A program made the position numbers and the translations under genes. DNA of 64,000 nt, taken from NCBI GenBank assembly GCA_028622995.1, contig JAJQJQ010000008.1:2232001-2296000 (forward strand), written 5' to 3'. Of this stretch, positions 22,656-35,200 are shown one piece after another. Numbering within the stretch: position 1 is the stretch's first letter; each line of letters opens with the position of its first letter. The notes under the pieces were generated by a model, which was not told the origin of the DNA, did not search any database, and saw only the letters and a list, made by a program, of their open reading frames with translations. The stretch comes from Panagrolaimus kolymaensis. Its lineage: Eukaryota > Nematoda > Chromadorea > Rhabditida > Panagrolaimidae.

Positions 22656-25600
22656 TTATTCTTCAGATCCCAATGTTAGGTAACCATAACTTGCAGTTTC
22701 ATTTTCAATAATACTTCGCAAGGAATTTCCAATTTCTTCAAATTTAGGTCGATCAGCTGGGTCCATCTTCCAACAGTCAAGCATGAGAGAATAAATGGAA
22801 TCGGGTGTATCATTTGGTTTCTCCAATCTATTTCCATTTTGAAGAAATTCAACCATCTCTTCATTTGACAAAGCCAAATATGGAACTTTACCAAAAGAAA
22901 ATATTTCAAAGCAAAGAATTCCAAACGACCAGACGTCTGATTTTTCAGAAAATGTTCGTTCCGTTAAAGCTTCGATTGAGAGCCATTTTAAAGGGAGGCG
23001 TTTGTGAATGGTTGCTTGATAAGTAAAGGATTCATCACAATGACAACATAAACCAAAATCCGCTAATTTTGCTAAATTATTTTCTGTTAATAATATATTT
23101 CTGCATGCAACATCTCGATGAACCATCATTAATGAGGCAACATGTTCAAGAGCTTGAGAAATTTGCCAAAGTATAGAAATAATTGTCTTGATTGGGAGTA
23201 TTTCGCCTCGAAATGCTTTTACATATTGAAGCAAATTAGTGGACGCAAGTTCCATAACCAAAGCTGGAATTTCATGGTAAAGTGTCCAACCATGAAATGT
23301 TATTATATGTGAATGAGATCCAAGGGTTATAAGCGCGTCAAGTTCTCGAACAAATTGCTCGACTTCATCATGATCGAAGCTTGTAGGTAATTTTAATGCC
23401 GCTTGGCAGTTTTCGTCGATTTGAGTTGCAAATTTTAAAGTCTTGTTTTCTGCTAAATTCGATTTGATTGTGCCTTTTAAAAAAGCTAAAAAAATATTTT
23501 ACAATACAATGTAAAACCTTTAAAAATATGTATAACCTTTATATACAGTAGCATTGGATCCTTTTCCAAGAACTATGTCAAAATCGATTACCACATTCTT
23601 AGGATCTAACTGTTTTGTTAAACGCTGTTCATGTGAAAGTTTTATTTCTAAGGGAGACATTTCCATTTTGGTTTTAATCATTTCTTGTAACTTATCGAAT
23701 TTTATCTGTTTGTATTTTTTTCTGATAAAATATATAATAATAAAAGTTGCCATAAAAATAAAAATGATTAAAACGGCACCAATAATCCACCATTTTGCTG
23801 AGTCCCCACCTCCTCCTTCTCCTCCTCCGGGATTACTTGATGTTGGTAAATTTATGGCAGTGCCAGTAGGTGTTATAAAAGTTGGTGGAAATGTCGTGGA
23901 ATCGTCTAAATTAATAAAATATTATATTAACCATTGTATTTAAATTTTTTGTTTGCGTAAGATTATACTATTTTCGATTCTTTATAAAAAAATATTTTAA
24001 AAACTTTACTTTTAATCATTTCAAACTCAATAACATATCCACGATGAAATTCGCCATAAGGAGGCCATTCTGTGTTATTTAATTGAATGTATACTATTTC
24101 ATTGTAAGTAGTTGCAACAAATTCTAAAATTTGATTGACTTTCGTAACTCTAAAAAATAGAAATATTATATTTTTATAAGTGGGTCCAGAGTTTTTTACT
24201 TTTGTAACGCAACATGTGCACCCATATAAAGATATAACGTAGAATCTGGGGATAAATCTAACAATTTTACTTTAAATCGACAAGTCACGCCCGCACGAAT
24301 TGTTATCGTATTTCGATAAAAAGTAAGAAGATTTGGAGTCACAAAGGATTCAGAAGTTAATATTCCCTTCGTAACATTATAATCATCATATCCTTCTTGA
24401 CCTAAATTAAAAAAGGTTAACAAATAATAAATACATTATAGCGGATTTCAAGGAATGTGATGACAGAGCGTTTTCTTTTTTATGTAAAAAAATTAAGGGA
24501 AAAGATCACTCAAGAAAGAAAAGTACATGGAAGGTCTTTTAAAAACGGTAAAAAATAAATATACCTGTGTAACGCATGCTTTTAAAGCTTATCGTTGTAT
24601 TTGGAGGAATAATAAAAGCATTTGATAATCCATAAAAAAATAATCTTGACCATGTTTGAACAGTTTCATTACTTAAAACCATAGTATCTAATTTATTATA
24701 TAATAAATAAATCTAAAAGACAAACTTGAATTCGAAAAACGTATCATTGTTTTTAATATCGGGAATTTCATTTGGTGAACTAGTTGTGATTGTAATATAT
24801 TGAAATTTTTCGTTATCTGGAATAAATTTAACATATTCTAATGAATCAGTTGTGAGTTCAAAATAATGGGATTGACACCAAGAAGAAGTGTTTGCATTCC
24901 AATTCAATACGGTTAAATGACAGGAACCATTATTGGAAGATTGCATTTTAATTGTTGCATTATTTAAGGTTACAACATTATCAAAGGATTCACAATTAGC
25001 TGCATGAACTATAAATTAATAAGATAAAAATTTTGAAAAAAATATTTGATAGTTATTAGTTTTTTAGGTAAAAACAAAATCTTACTTTCACGCAGACGAA
25101 AAAACATTGTAATCGATGGACTAATGTCATATGAACATCTAAACACGGTTAAAGATTGCGATGTTGATGTGTAATATTGCATGTCACTGTACACATTGTG
25201 TCGAGGAAGATTGTAAAGCCTAAATATTCAAATTTTGCCAAAAGTCAGAATAAGAAATTCTTTTAATTATTACTGCCAAAAACTCTAGAAATGTTAAAAA
25301 AATTTTATAAAAACAAAATAATTCTAATGTGTTAATTGAAGCTTAACTTCTTTATAATTTTAATCTGAGATTTTATATGTAAGATATGATATTTAAAATA
25401 TCATATTTTTAAAACTATTTTCACAACGAAAGAAAGAAATAAGGCAGAATGTGTGCAACCAACGACACTTGCCTTTTGCCAATTGCGGCGCCACATTTGC
25501 GGAGGTCTTTTGCGGTTTATTATAACGACACTTGTAGTTTTGCCATTATTTTTATTATTAGTTATTTTTGTGAACTCCAATGCTTTAATGCTTGGTTAGA

Positions 25601-28600
25601 TAATTGGTTACTTTACTTCTGAATAATTATAAAAGAATCCGTAAATCTTTAAGTCGGTGATTATAGAATTTTGAAAGGTTAATTATGGATGTCAAATCAC
25701 ACTTGGGCACGATTGCACGCTAACCCTAAAATTTTGCGCTAACCTTTTTGAAGCAAAGGGGTATTTCCTTTTGTGTTTTTCCTTAAACTTTTTTTCTGTT
25801 GCACCCACCTATTTTTCTCAAAGTTTATCAAAAGGGGATACCCTTTGATTTTTTTTCGATTTATGAAATTCCTCTGCGCTAACCCGCCCACCTCACACGC
25901 ATTGCGTGTGGTTGCGTGTCTCTTGCCCATGTGTGTGTCAAATTATAAATTAAAATTACGAACGTATTAATATAATTGGCTGTCGCATTTGAATCATACA
26001 AAAACATAGCTTCAAGTAGCTTCTTATTAGAATAATTATTTCCAACAACGAAGAAATCTAGCGTATATTCAATTGGTGCATTCACAATAAAAAATGTATG
26101 ATAAGAATAAAGTGTCAAATCAAGAGTAAATATAAAATCATAATTTGTTAGGTCAACAATTAGTGGTAAGCTAACTACAAAATAAATTAAATTTAGACAA
26201 AAAACTTTGATTTATTGTTTCGAAGAATTATTACTATCAACAAGTATAGTTCCAAATCTTGCATAAGGGGCTGAGTATATTCCATATAATTTATCATCAG
26301 ATTCAAAATGTATTTCAACGTCATTATCATAATCGTCAAAAATATAGTGGTTGACAACATTGGTGTCTGCTGTTATATTAGCATACATTGTGTGATTTTT
26401 ATATATTATAATTATATCATTAGAGTTCGGTCTTAATTTAAAATCTGGTACTAGCATTACTGTATGATAAAATGGGTCGTTAATTAAGAGCTATAATTTT
26501 AAACTATTTACAATATATAATTGTTACGGATTTAATCTACCCGATTAATACCCCCAATAAACTATATTATAATCACCCTACGGTTTGACTGTTGATTTTT
26601 TAAGTTTTCGCCAAAAATAAAAAAGTTAATTTTTGAGCAACTTTGTAATTGACTTTTATTATAATTTTTTATTTATTAATTAACTATTCTATGTTCCTAT
26701 AGCAAATAATGGTCAAGGATTTCATATTTCAAGCTTTTAAACCAAGAAAAACCATGTATTTTGGGTGTTTTTAAGTCTTTGAACTATTACCAACTTTCAA
26801 AAGCCTAAAACTTTTGAGCATTTGCATTTTTTATATCAACCACCTATGCCATAATGTTCAGCAGGTTCGATATAATAAGAATGGGAGACATTTTTTAATT
26901 CGTTTGACCAATCTGGAAATACAGCCATTTGAAGTTTTAGCTTGCATATCGTGTGCTTTTATGCATACTTTTTTTGCAAATAAAGTGAATTTTTCATTTT
27001 TGAAAAAATAAAAAATGATTAAATATAGCTAAAATAAGTACTCCTATATATTTTGGTATCATTTCACCAACCACTTTACCTGGTATTACATGCACCACAA
27101 GTACTTGAAGTATCAACAGTACATCTTGGTCATCTGAAAAAATAAATATTTTTGAAATACATTATTTTGGTTTAATATCAAGTTTACTATATGTAATTTG
27201 GGTCGTAGAATCCGAATTTGAAGTCAGTTTGCTTCCTTCATGTGACAGTTTTCGAGTTACGTCTAGCTCAAATATGCAAATTTTTGCTACCGCTATAACT
27301 TTGTTAGTAACTAGTGAAACATATAAACCGACACCAGATTCGGATTCTACGACCCAAATTACATATAGTAAACATGATATTAAACCAAAAGAATGTATTT
27401 CAAAAATATTTATTTTTTCAGATGACCTTGATGTATTATTGATACTTCAAGTACTTGTGGTGCATGTAATAGCTTATAATGTAGTTGGTGAAATGATTCC
27501 AAAACATTTAGGAGTAGTTAGTTTATGATTTTTTAATGACTTTAGAATTTTTAAAATTGAAAAAAACCTTTTCTTTTGCCAAAAAGTATGCATAAAAGCA
27601 CACGATATGCGAGTTTAAACTTCAAATAGCTGTATTTCCAGATTGGTCAAGCCATTTGACAATTCCCGACACAATTGTATTATATCGAACCTGCTGAACA
27701 TTATGGCATAGGCAGAGCATAAAAAAATTGCAAATGCTCAAAAGTTACGGTGTTTTTAAAGTTAGTCAAAGTTTAGAGGTCTGAAAACAGTCCAAATCCA
27801 TGGATTTTCATGGTTTAAAAGCTGGAAATATAAAATTCTCGACCTTTTTTACTATAGAGTCAATTACTTCTTAATTAATAAATCAAAAAAACCTAAAATA
27901 GTCGAATGCAAACTAGTTAAAAATTCACCTTTTTTATTTTTGGCGAAAAGTTAAAAAATCAACAAGTCAACGTATTTTCGTTCCATAGTGTAATCAGGCT
28001 TGTTCCGAAGGTCAGTTTTTGACGGTCCGATCTGGCCATCTCATTTTCGGTCTCGGCCCGGCCTGGCTTTGAAATTTTTCGGCTTTCAAGGCGGTCCGTC
28101 TCCGGCCCACCAAAATTATTTCTTTTTCTCTTCATTGAAAAAAAAAACATACCGTCAACGTCTTTTTTTTTGTACGGACAGCAGTGAGATTGTCCAAATT
28201 TTGGTCGAAAGAGCGTGGAAAAAAAATTTTTGTCCAAAGATTTGGACAATCTCACTGCTGTCCGTACAAAAAAAAAGAAATTTTTTTTTGAGCGTTGGTA
28301 TCCCCTTTGGTTTTTTTCCAAATCTCTAAAATTGCCGGCCCGGCCGACCCCGAGAAGGCCGAAGAAATTGGCCTGATTATAATACGAAGAATAAACAAGA
28401 TGAGACAGAGAAGAAATTAGTGAAAGACATGTGAAAGTAAAGACAATAAAGCTTTTTAGACTGCTTGTTATGCATGGACGTTTGACCATGGAACACTAGT
28501 GATCTTTCCTCATCGATAATATAATTAAAATGAAAACTTACATTAAACGAGCAATCCATTTTACTACAATATTCGTTCCAAGTACTGTATTTTATTATTC

Positions 28601-30745
28601 CAAAATAAATCACATTTGAATTTGAATCTGATATTGTTTGATTTCGATCCGAGCAATCGCATGCTAAAAAATATAAATGATTATTAATTCTTTTAGAACA
28701 TCATTCTTTTTTTAAGAGAAGTTTTTTAAAATTATGAAATATAAAATTAAACAAACTTACAGACCATACCTCCAATAGCTTGAAATCCTGCTTTAATTAA
28801 AGATCCATCTGAGATAAACCTAAATGTGACATTTGCTGCTTTCTCGTCAATAATCCAATATTCACTTTGAGAAATATCGTAAGTGTTATTAAAGCTATCA
28901 ATTGCAATAAATTTGTCCACTCCATCTTCCAAATATCCATAGTAAGATAATTGGAAAGGTTTATTTTTTTGAATTTTTATTTGTATTTCACAAAACTATA
29001 AAAATATAATACTTTTATATTTCATATAATATAATTTTACCTGATTATTGCTATATCCTTTGTCTTCATCGTAATTTTCAAATTCTAATTTTTTTTTATC
29101 CCAAGATAAATCGCAATTATTGTTTATAGTTGGATTTAATGTTACTGCTGTAACTATGCCTCCAAACCCAATATCACTTGAATAATTAGAATGTACAACG
29201 TAACTAATGGAAATATTAGTATTATTAAAATAATAAACACCTGCTTCGATTATTTGAAAATCATTTAAACCATCAAGAGTTATTCTTAAACTCATTGTTT
29301 CATTAATCATTGTATAATATTTTATATGAACTTTAAACGCAAAACCAGGTTGATTTCAAAAGGTCCATGTGCATGTTAAATTTGAATTTAAATGATATTT
29401 TTCCACTTTATTTGGATAATAATAACTTGAAGCTATTGGAATAATATCGAGTGTGTTTGAAAATTTAAAGTCGATTGTATTTAAAGGGCAGTCTGAGTTA
29501 CCGTTGATATTCAATATAGAAACTTAACAAAAAAATATAATATAAATTATCAATGAAATTTTTACCAGGAGCATAAACAAGAGCTTGAAAGCCATTCCAA
29601 TCTGGACCATGAACAGGATAATTTACATGAAATTCCATTTGAGGCCATTCCTTTAATGACGAAAACCATAAAGGTTGTTTATCCCATCTTAATTTTTTAA
29701 CATTATACATTTATTAAGGCGGTATAAATAAACATAAATCTACAGTGAAGTTTTTAATAAAAAAATTTATTTTGATTTAAGAAAAAATCTACCAAGCTTT
29801 TTTAAGATTTTGGACTTTCTGAGGCGGACCTTGTGTTTAAATTATTTTTATAAACGTCGATAGAAGAAGTTTTGGAGATTAAATGGACTCTTTCTTAGAA
29901 GATGGGGAATTTTAAAAAAAGATATCCATTTTAATTATTATATTGCAAAATTCTAATGATTTGTAAATAGCATCAAAATATAAGGGATACACCATTCGAA
30001 TTTCGAAAGCCCATATTCGATTGCATATAATGATAGAAAAACAAAAAACTTATGCTTTCTGGTAGATTTTAATCAAATTTTTGAAAGTTACGCATGGTTA
30101 AAATTTTGATAGAGGAAAATTTGAATATCAGCTTATTCCCAGAGCGAAAAATTAAAAATTCATATGTTTTTTAAGCTATCACAATTAATCGATTGGTAAA
30201 AAAATTGGAAAAAATATTTTTTGTGCTACCTTGTTTAAAAAACCTTGTAGACTTTCTTCTAAAGATGCCAAGAAAACTTTTTGAAAAAATATTTTAAATA
30301 GTCAAATTTTATGGTATCTACTTATTTCTAAATTTTTATGCATTAAATAAGCTTACTTACATAACTGTTTTTCTTTCATAGTCAGAAGTATTTGATGAAA
30401 GTCCCGTAATATCAAAAGAAGAAATTTCTCCATTCAAGAGCACAAACCATATATTTAATTTTTCATCTGCTCTCTAAAATATAAAATTACATCAAAGCAG
30501 ACAGACTTTTATTTTAAAAAAGTGAAATAACAACAAAAAGTTACTTTAAATTTGTGATAACATGTTGAAATATCTCCTTCATCAAAAGCAAGATGTAAAG
30601 GATAATGCATTGATTGAAATTTTACATATTCACCAACTTCAAGAAAGGTTTCTCCAACGTTTGTACAATTTATAAATGACATATTGTTTGTAGGTCTATC
30701 AAGACAAGAGACGAATTCCAACATTAAAAAAAGGATGAAAATCAT
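22656..30745 (-). CDS. receptor tyrosine kinase with CUB-like ectodomain (RTK2), inverted paralogue of RTK1
   Basis: Same plan as RTK1 on the opposite strand: first exon 30745-30545 with signal peptide MIFILFLMLEFVSC, CUB-like exons near 29710-29570, 29500-29040, 28990-28740, 28660-28530 and 26510-26170, then smaller exons to about 24000, a membrane helix exon near 23910-23540, and last exon 23485-22656. Kinase motifs are intact: GKGSNATVYKG, AALK, HRDVACRN, DFG, PLKWLSIEAL, tail SYGYLTLGSEE. The kinase half is nearly identical to RTK1 and the ectodomain more divergent, as expected for ligand-binding regions under change. Introns between 25200 and 30360 are greatly enlarged by inserted elements. 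Around 29340-29360 the CMWRF equivalent reads as CTWTF in a broken frame, so one ectodomain exon may carry a stop; whether the gene is intact is uncertain. Confidence 0.7.
25685..25950. mobile_element. probable MITE in RTK2 intron
   Basis: The left end GTCAAATCACACTTGGGCAC and the reverse complement of the right end (TTTGACACACACATGGGCAA) are related inverted repeats. The inside is GC-richer, with GCTAACCC-like motifs near both ends and AAAGGGGTAT/ATACCCTTT facing each other. RTK1 lacks this sequence. Confidence 0.5.
26578..27976. mobile_element. long foldback element in RTK2 intron
   Basis: Two arms of about 600 bases face each other: GTTGATTTTTTAAGTTTTCGCC near 26591 pairs with GGCGAAAAGTTAAAAAATCAAC near 27941. 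The match continues inward, including TATATTTCCAGCTTTTAAACC-like stretches and TTTTATGCATACTTTTT. The core at 27190-27370 is itself palindromic around TAATTTGGGTCGTAGAA. There is no transposase frame. RTK1 has only a normal intron here. Confidence 0.7.
27991..28379. mobile_element. GC-rich MITE with internal palindrome in RTK2 intron
   Basis: The element ends in TAATCAGGC and GCCTGATTA, is rich in CGGCC motifs unlike its surroundings, and contains an almost perfect palindrome: GTACGGACAGCAGTGAGATT near 28173 against AATCTCACTGCTGTCCGTAC near 28247. No coding capacity is seen. It lies directly beside the previous foldback element. Confidence 0.6.
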
Positions 30746-31109
30746 TTTAAAGATCTTTACGAATCGTTTTTTAACATTAAATTTATACTTATAATGTTTG
30801 TATATTTTTATTTGCTATCGACACCGTTAGCAAAAGAGGCTGTGTTAAATTCTAAAATCAATTGATTAATCGTCTTTAACATAAGACTGCTTTTACATCT
30901 TTCTCTTTTAGTTTTATTGAAAAAATAAGGAATGAAAAGAATTTCTTCTTTAATCCTTCCAAAAAATTATTTTATTTATGTTTATTTCCACTCTTGATCA
31001 TTGATGTATTACTTTATCAAATTAGAAAGAAGAAGAAGATTATCTTAAGATTTTTTCCTTCAAAATTTATCGTTTTGCTAAGTCACTAATTTTATTTAAA
31101 AAAATTATT
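30746..31109. other. 5' flank of RTK2
   Basis: AT-rich sequence upstream of the RTK2 start codon. No gene or defined promoter element is recognised. Confidence 0.4.
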
Positions 31110-31855
31110 CATCACTTATATAAAATCAAAATAACCTTTTTTAATAATAAAATAATTAAATTCGTTGAAAATTCTTTTTTTGGTTAAATAATATAAAAGA
31201 AAAAAATCTTTGTAGAAATTGCAATAAAAAATATTTAATTAAAAAATACCAAGAAATTTTGGAGCTTTTCTTTTCAACAACAGCATATTGCCTTTTCAAC
31301 TGCACAAAAAGTGATTTTGTTGAAATTTCTAAGTTTCGGAGGTTAAAAAATAATTAATTTTATACTTAAACACTGTACATGAGTACTATTTTAGAGATGA
31401 GCAATAAATATATTTGTTCTCTTATTTCATTTGTTAAGTATTCTCACGAGTTTTCATTAAAACTATTTGTTAACTTATGATAGCTTTGTAGCTTTTCTTT
31501 TCAATGTTAATGAGTTTTTACTTGAAAAATAAGCAAATGTTTGATAGCAATTTTGACCCTTATAATATTTTGATAACATTTATTTAAACAAAAATAAAAA
31601 ACCAATAAAATATACAAAAAAGGAGAAAAAGAAATAATTATTTTGAATAAAATTCACAACACAAAAATTTTGGTTTTAAATAAATAAGAAATCATTTTTT
31701 TTATTCTTCAAGAAATAAAAGAAGAATCAATAACAAAAAAAAGTCTGGTTTCAAAAAGCTTGATGGGAAAAAAAGAAACTTATTCTTTTCACTTCTCTCA
31801 GAAGATTATCAGTTTATTACAGAAGAACAAAGTTATTTAAGTCAAGGTATTAAAA
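31110..31855. repeat. segment duplicated upstream of SLU7 (copy N)
   Basis: This aligns with 36285-37110 through shared landmarks in order: AAAATCAAAATAACCTTTTT, TACCAAGAAATTTT, CAGCATATT, GAGTTTTCATTAAA, AATTTTGGTTTTAAATAAAT, CTTCAAGAAATAAAAGAAGA, AAAAAGCTTGATGG and GAGTTATTTA-like ends. It is the 5' flank of the NACHT gene; the other copy is the 5' flank of SLU7. Confidence 0.7.
31806..31813 (-). promoter_or_regulatory. GATA-factor box upstream of the NACHT gene
   Basis: TTATCAGT, the reverse of ACTGATAA, lies 123 bases before the ATG at 31936. The homologous upstream copy at SLU7 reads GAAGATTCTTT here, so the site is specific to the NACHT side. Confidence 0.4.
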
Positions 31856-31935
31856 ATAATTTGAGATCTGAAGGTTAATTTTATACATTAAATTTGCAAT
31901 TTTGTTCAAACCAATTAGTTTTAGATATTAAAAAA

Positions 31936-34111
31936 ATGTATGAAAAACTGGATGATGTTTGTGAATTTGCGAATTTTTCAGTAAAAGCTCAAAATATTTT
32001 GTTACATAGAAATGTTATTTTCAATGGAAAAAACACCTCGATAAACGTTTTATTAAAGAAAAATATTCAATTTTTGGATTCAGAAACTTTACGTAATCTT
32101 GTTAATGATGAGGAAAAAAATAAAATTATAATATCTAAAGCTATTGAAAAGACAACAATATACGTAAAAAGAAAAATTAACAGCGTCGTAATCGATGATT
32201 CCATCTTGGATTATCTTAACCAAACGGAGAATATCGTGCTTATTATTGAAGGCGAACTTGACGAATTAGAAGCTCTAATGGATGAAGATCATTATAATTC
32301 TCCCAAAGTTAACTGTATAAAAGACTATATCGATGCTTATAACCGATTTAACGAATTATGTTCTAATAATTATCAAGTGCATTGGCTTAAATTAAATGAC
32401 AATTATTTCCAATGGTATAGGTCTCATGGCTCCATTCAATCTCTGAGATCTTATATTTATTATGATGATAGCGAATGTTATTTAAAAGAAAAAGATTTCT
32501 TAAAATTTATTTCGAAAAACCAAGTATTGCTTATAGCCGATTCCCCAGGTATGGGAAAATCCACACTACTAACCTATTTTGCACAAAATATAAGGGTTGG
32601 TGAACCATTATGGAAAATAAGAATAAATCTAATAAAGTATTGTCCGAACTTAAAGTCATTAAAAAATTCGACAAATAAAACTTTTCACTTTAATTTTGAT
32701 GAAAACAACCAAGATGATGCAAAAACAATAATACAATTATTGTCAATGGAACAAACGCATTCAGAACCTACATTTAAAAATCGTTTATTTAAAGAATTTT
32801 TCCTGAATGGCAAAATGTTATTAATTTTTGATGGATATGATGAAATTTGCCCCAAATACTCAAGTGTTGTTAATATGCTACTTTCAAAAATCAAAAATGA
32901 AACTCAAAACAAAATATGGATAACATCTAGAATGCAATTTAAAGAAAAATTAGAAAATCTGTTAAACTCAGTGGCGTTTACTTTAAAATATTTACCTAAA
33001 AAGAAACAAAAGAAACTTTTAGCAAATTTTTGGTTAAATTCATATCACAACTCTTTTGATACTAAATGGAAAACCAAATACCCACTAAATTGTTCTATGT
33101 GCGATAAAGAAAATTGGTGCTACTGTCATTTTCATAGAGTACATAGATTTTCAGAAAAAATGCTTGAGCATATGTGTAATTCATTTTATTTATCAGATAG
33201 TTACCTTAATACGTTTTATGGCAATCCACAACATATCATTATGCTTGCTGAAATTTTTCAAGCGAATGGAAATCTTGTTGATGGTAAAAATAACTGGCAA
33301 GGATGTTACGACTATTTAGTTTCTAAAGAGATTTCTATTACCCTGAAAGATATTGGTAATTTGTTTGATTTGTATAAAATGTTTGTTAAAAAAAGGTGCT
33401 TGATTGTTATTTAAAAGAAAAACATCAAATTGAAGTAAGCCAACGACCAAATCTAAAAAAAGTGAAAGACCTAATTTACACTAATGAAATTGCTATTCAT
33501 TCAACTTTGGCAGTTATGGTGTTTTTAGATAAAGAATATTTAAACCTTATTCTTACGGAAGATGAAATTCAAAAGGCGTTTGCATGGTTTAGCGAGTTTA
33601 ATGAAGGAATCGAAAATGTTGGGCTTATTTGCAATGTAGCTAGCGTTAATGAAACATTGAGGGCGGAATTCGTACATTTAACTTACGCTGAATACTTCGC
33701 CTCTCGTTTTCTAAGTAAGAAATTGATCACACAATTTGGGAATGTTATGAAATGCATTGAAAATATATTACATAGTGCTTACCACTTTTTACTTATTTTA
33801 TCAAATATTTCATAAGAAATTTGGTTGATCAAACAGAACTTAATTCATGTTTGGAAGGGAAGTCATTAGTATTATATGCGGCAGAAAATCATTTATTTAA
33901 ATGTGTGGATATATTTATTACATCGCTTGACATTTCTTATATTGATGACAATAAGAAAACCATTTTGCATCATGTAGCAGAAAAAAGCGACTTTATAACA
34001 AATTTTATTTTGGTGATAAGGATTTTCGATTATTTTTTAAACATTACAGCACAAAATAATAATTATTCGCTGTTTCTTTTATCCCAATATATTTTTTTAA
34101 GCAAATGGTAA
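31936..34111 (+). CDS. NACHT NTPase with ankyrin-like tail (NLR-like), two apparent frameshifts
   Basis: The frame from ATG 31936 to 33414 carries a NACHT module: Walker A ADSPGMGKST near 32540-32570, Walker B LLIFDGYDEI near 32820-32845, and sensor ITSR near 32922. The DGxDE form of Walker B is typical of NACHT rather than other AAA-like families. Coding sense then shifts frame at an A7 run near 33390 and again at a T5 run near 33785, continuing as helical repeats and an ankyrin-like segment (SLVLYAAENHLFKCVDIF, TILHHVAEKS) to about 34060. Such proteins act as signal-dependent oligomerising switches in immunity or cell death; that role is inferred from family. A 5' intron may end at 31928 (TTTTAG). 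The breaks at homopolymers may be sequencing errors; otherwise this is a young pseudogene. A possible last exon lies near 34385-34560. Confidence 0.65.
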
Positions 34112-34789
34112 GAATTTAAATTAAGTCATCTATTTTGAAACTAGTTTTTTATTAGGAAATGAAAAATATCAAACTTTAAATTATACGTATTTTTTCTCAG
34201 TGTTAAAAAAAAACCAATTATTTCTTAATGGGTTCATTGGATGAATAAGATTATTAAATTAAGACCAAGATTGGCCTCCTCCTCGCCATGGGTTTTCTCT
34301 CCCTTCCCTAAGGAAAAAAATATAGCACACCGGGGAGTACTTGGAATAAAAAAAAAATACTTAAGGCGGAATTACATAAATCTTTTTAGTGCGCCAAAAG
34401 ACGTTGAAGTTTGTAAATTGCTAGAAATGATTGTATCCTCAGCACAGAAATTTCAAAAAAATCGTGATTATTCTGCAGTGAAAATTGAAACACTTATGGG
34501 AAAAAACTTAGCTAACAAGTTGTTTGATAATGATATGAACAGCTGTTTTTCATTTAAGTAAATAATAAAATCAATTAATTTTTTGTGTATGATTGGAGAC
34601 ATTGTCACTATTTCTCCTTTAGGATATATAAATAGTGAAGCTTTTTTAAATTTAAACTATTTTATTGACAAATTTTAATTTAAATTAATATTTTTTATAC
34701 ATTTTTTATGTTCTAAATAAAATAAATAGATGCCCGAAAAATGTTGTGTGTTGAAATGTTGTAAGTGGCGTCTGATATAATTAATTATA

Positions 34790-35200
34790 ATTATTTTGTT
34801 TATATATTTTTTTGTTTGGTTTCTTCTGAATATTTATTATTTATATATTTTTTGGATGTGTAAAAATAAAATTATAAACTTTGATTTTTTAAATCATTTC
34901 ATTTTTTTGAGTAAAAATAGTAAACAAAAAAGAAAAGACAAAATGAATCATAAAAAAAAATTAAACAAACAAGTTTTAAATTCCTCAAGTTTTATTTTTT
35001 TGTACCCGCTAAACCTAACCCTGATAGAAAATTATGAAAGACGATAGCCATAAGGATAAACTGTTAAGTCATGGTCAATAAAACCTTTCTTATAATTGAC
35101 TTTATAAGTTTTGCTGACTTCTTTTGTGTAAATATGTCCCAAACGTGTAGCCTTGTCAATTTGTTTTGGATTTTCATTTCATAATGTTTTGGCCAATGTT
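34790..35200. repeat. segment duplicated downstream of SLU7 (copy N)
   Basis: This aligns closely with 40155-40560, the 3' flank of SLU7: TATTTATTATTTATATATTT, AAACTTTGATTTTT, GAAAAGACAAAATGAATCA, and a nearly identical 140-base part from GATAAACTGTTAAGTCATGG onward. Together with 31110-31855 it shows that the NACHT gene sits between copies of the SLU7 flanks. Confidence 0.75.
35041..35179 (-). pseudogene. conserved coding-like fragment, copy N
   Basis: On the minus strand one frame reads through about 46 codons (from ENPKQIDKATRLGHIYTKEV to YKKGFIDHDLTVYPYGYR) and is nearly identical to 40409-40547. The other frames contain stops. I do not recognise the protein. It looks like a detached exon of an unknown gene copied with the SLU7 3' flank. 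Confidence 0.4.

Noticed and set aside
27229..27528. 99-residue plus-strand frame
   Set aside because: Lies within the foldback arms and core; explained by the inverted repeat.
28000..28489. Overlapping 109- and 176-residue frames on both strands
   Set aside because: They lie on a GC-rich palindromic MITE in an RTK2 intron; the frames mirror each other and have no domain.
34241..34561. 106-residue frame downstream of the NACHT gene as a separate gene
   Set aside because: The first half comes from an inserted less AT-rich stretch; the second half may be a last exon of the NACHT gene, but this cannot be shown, so it is mentioned only there.
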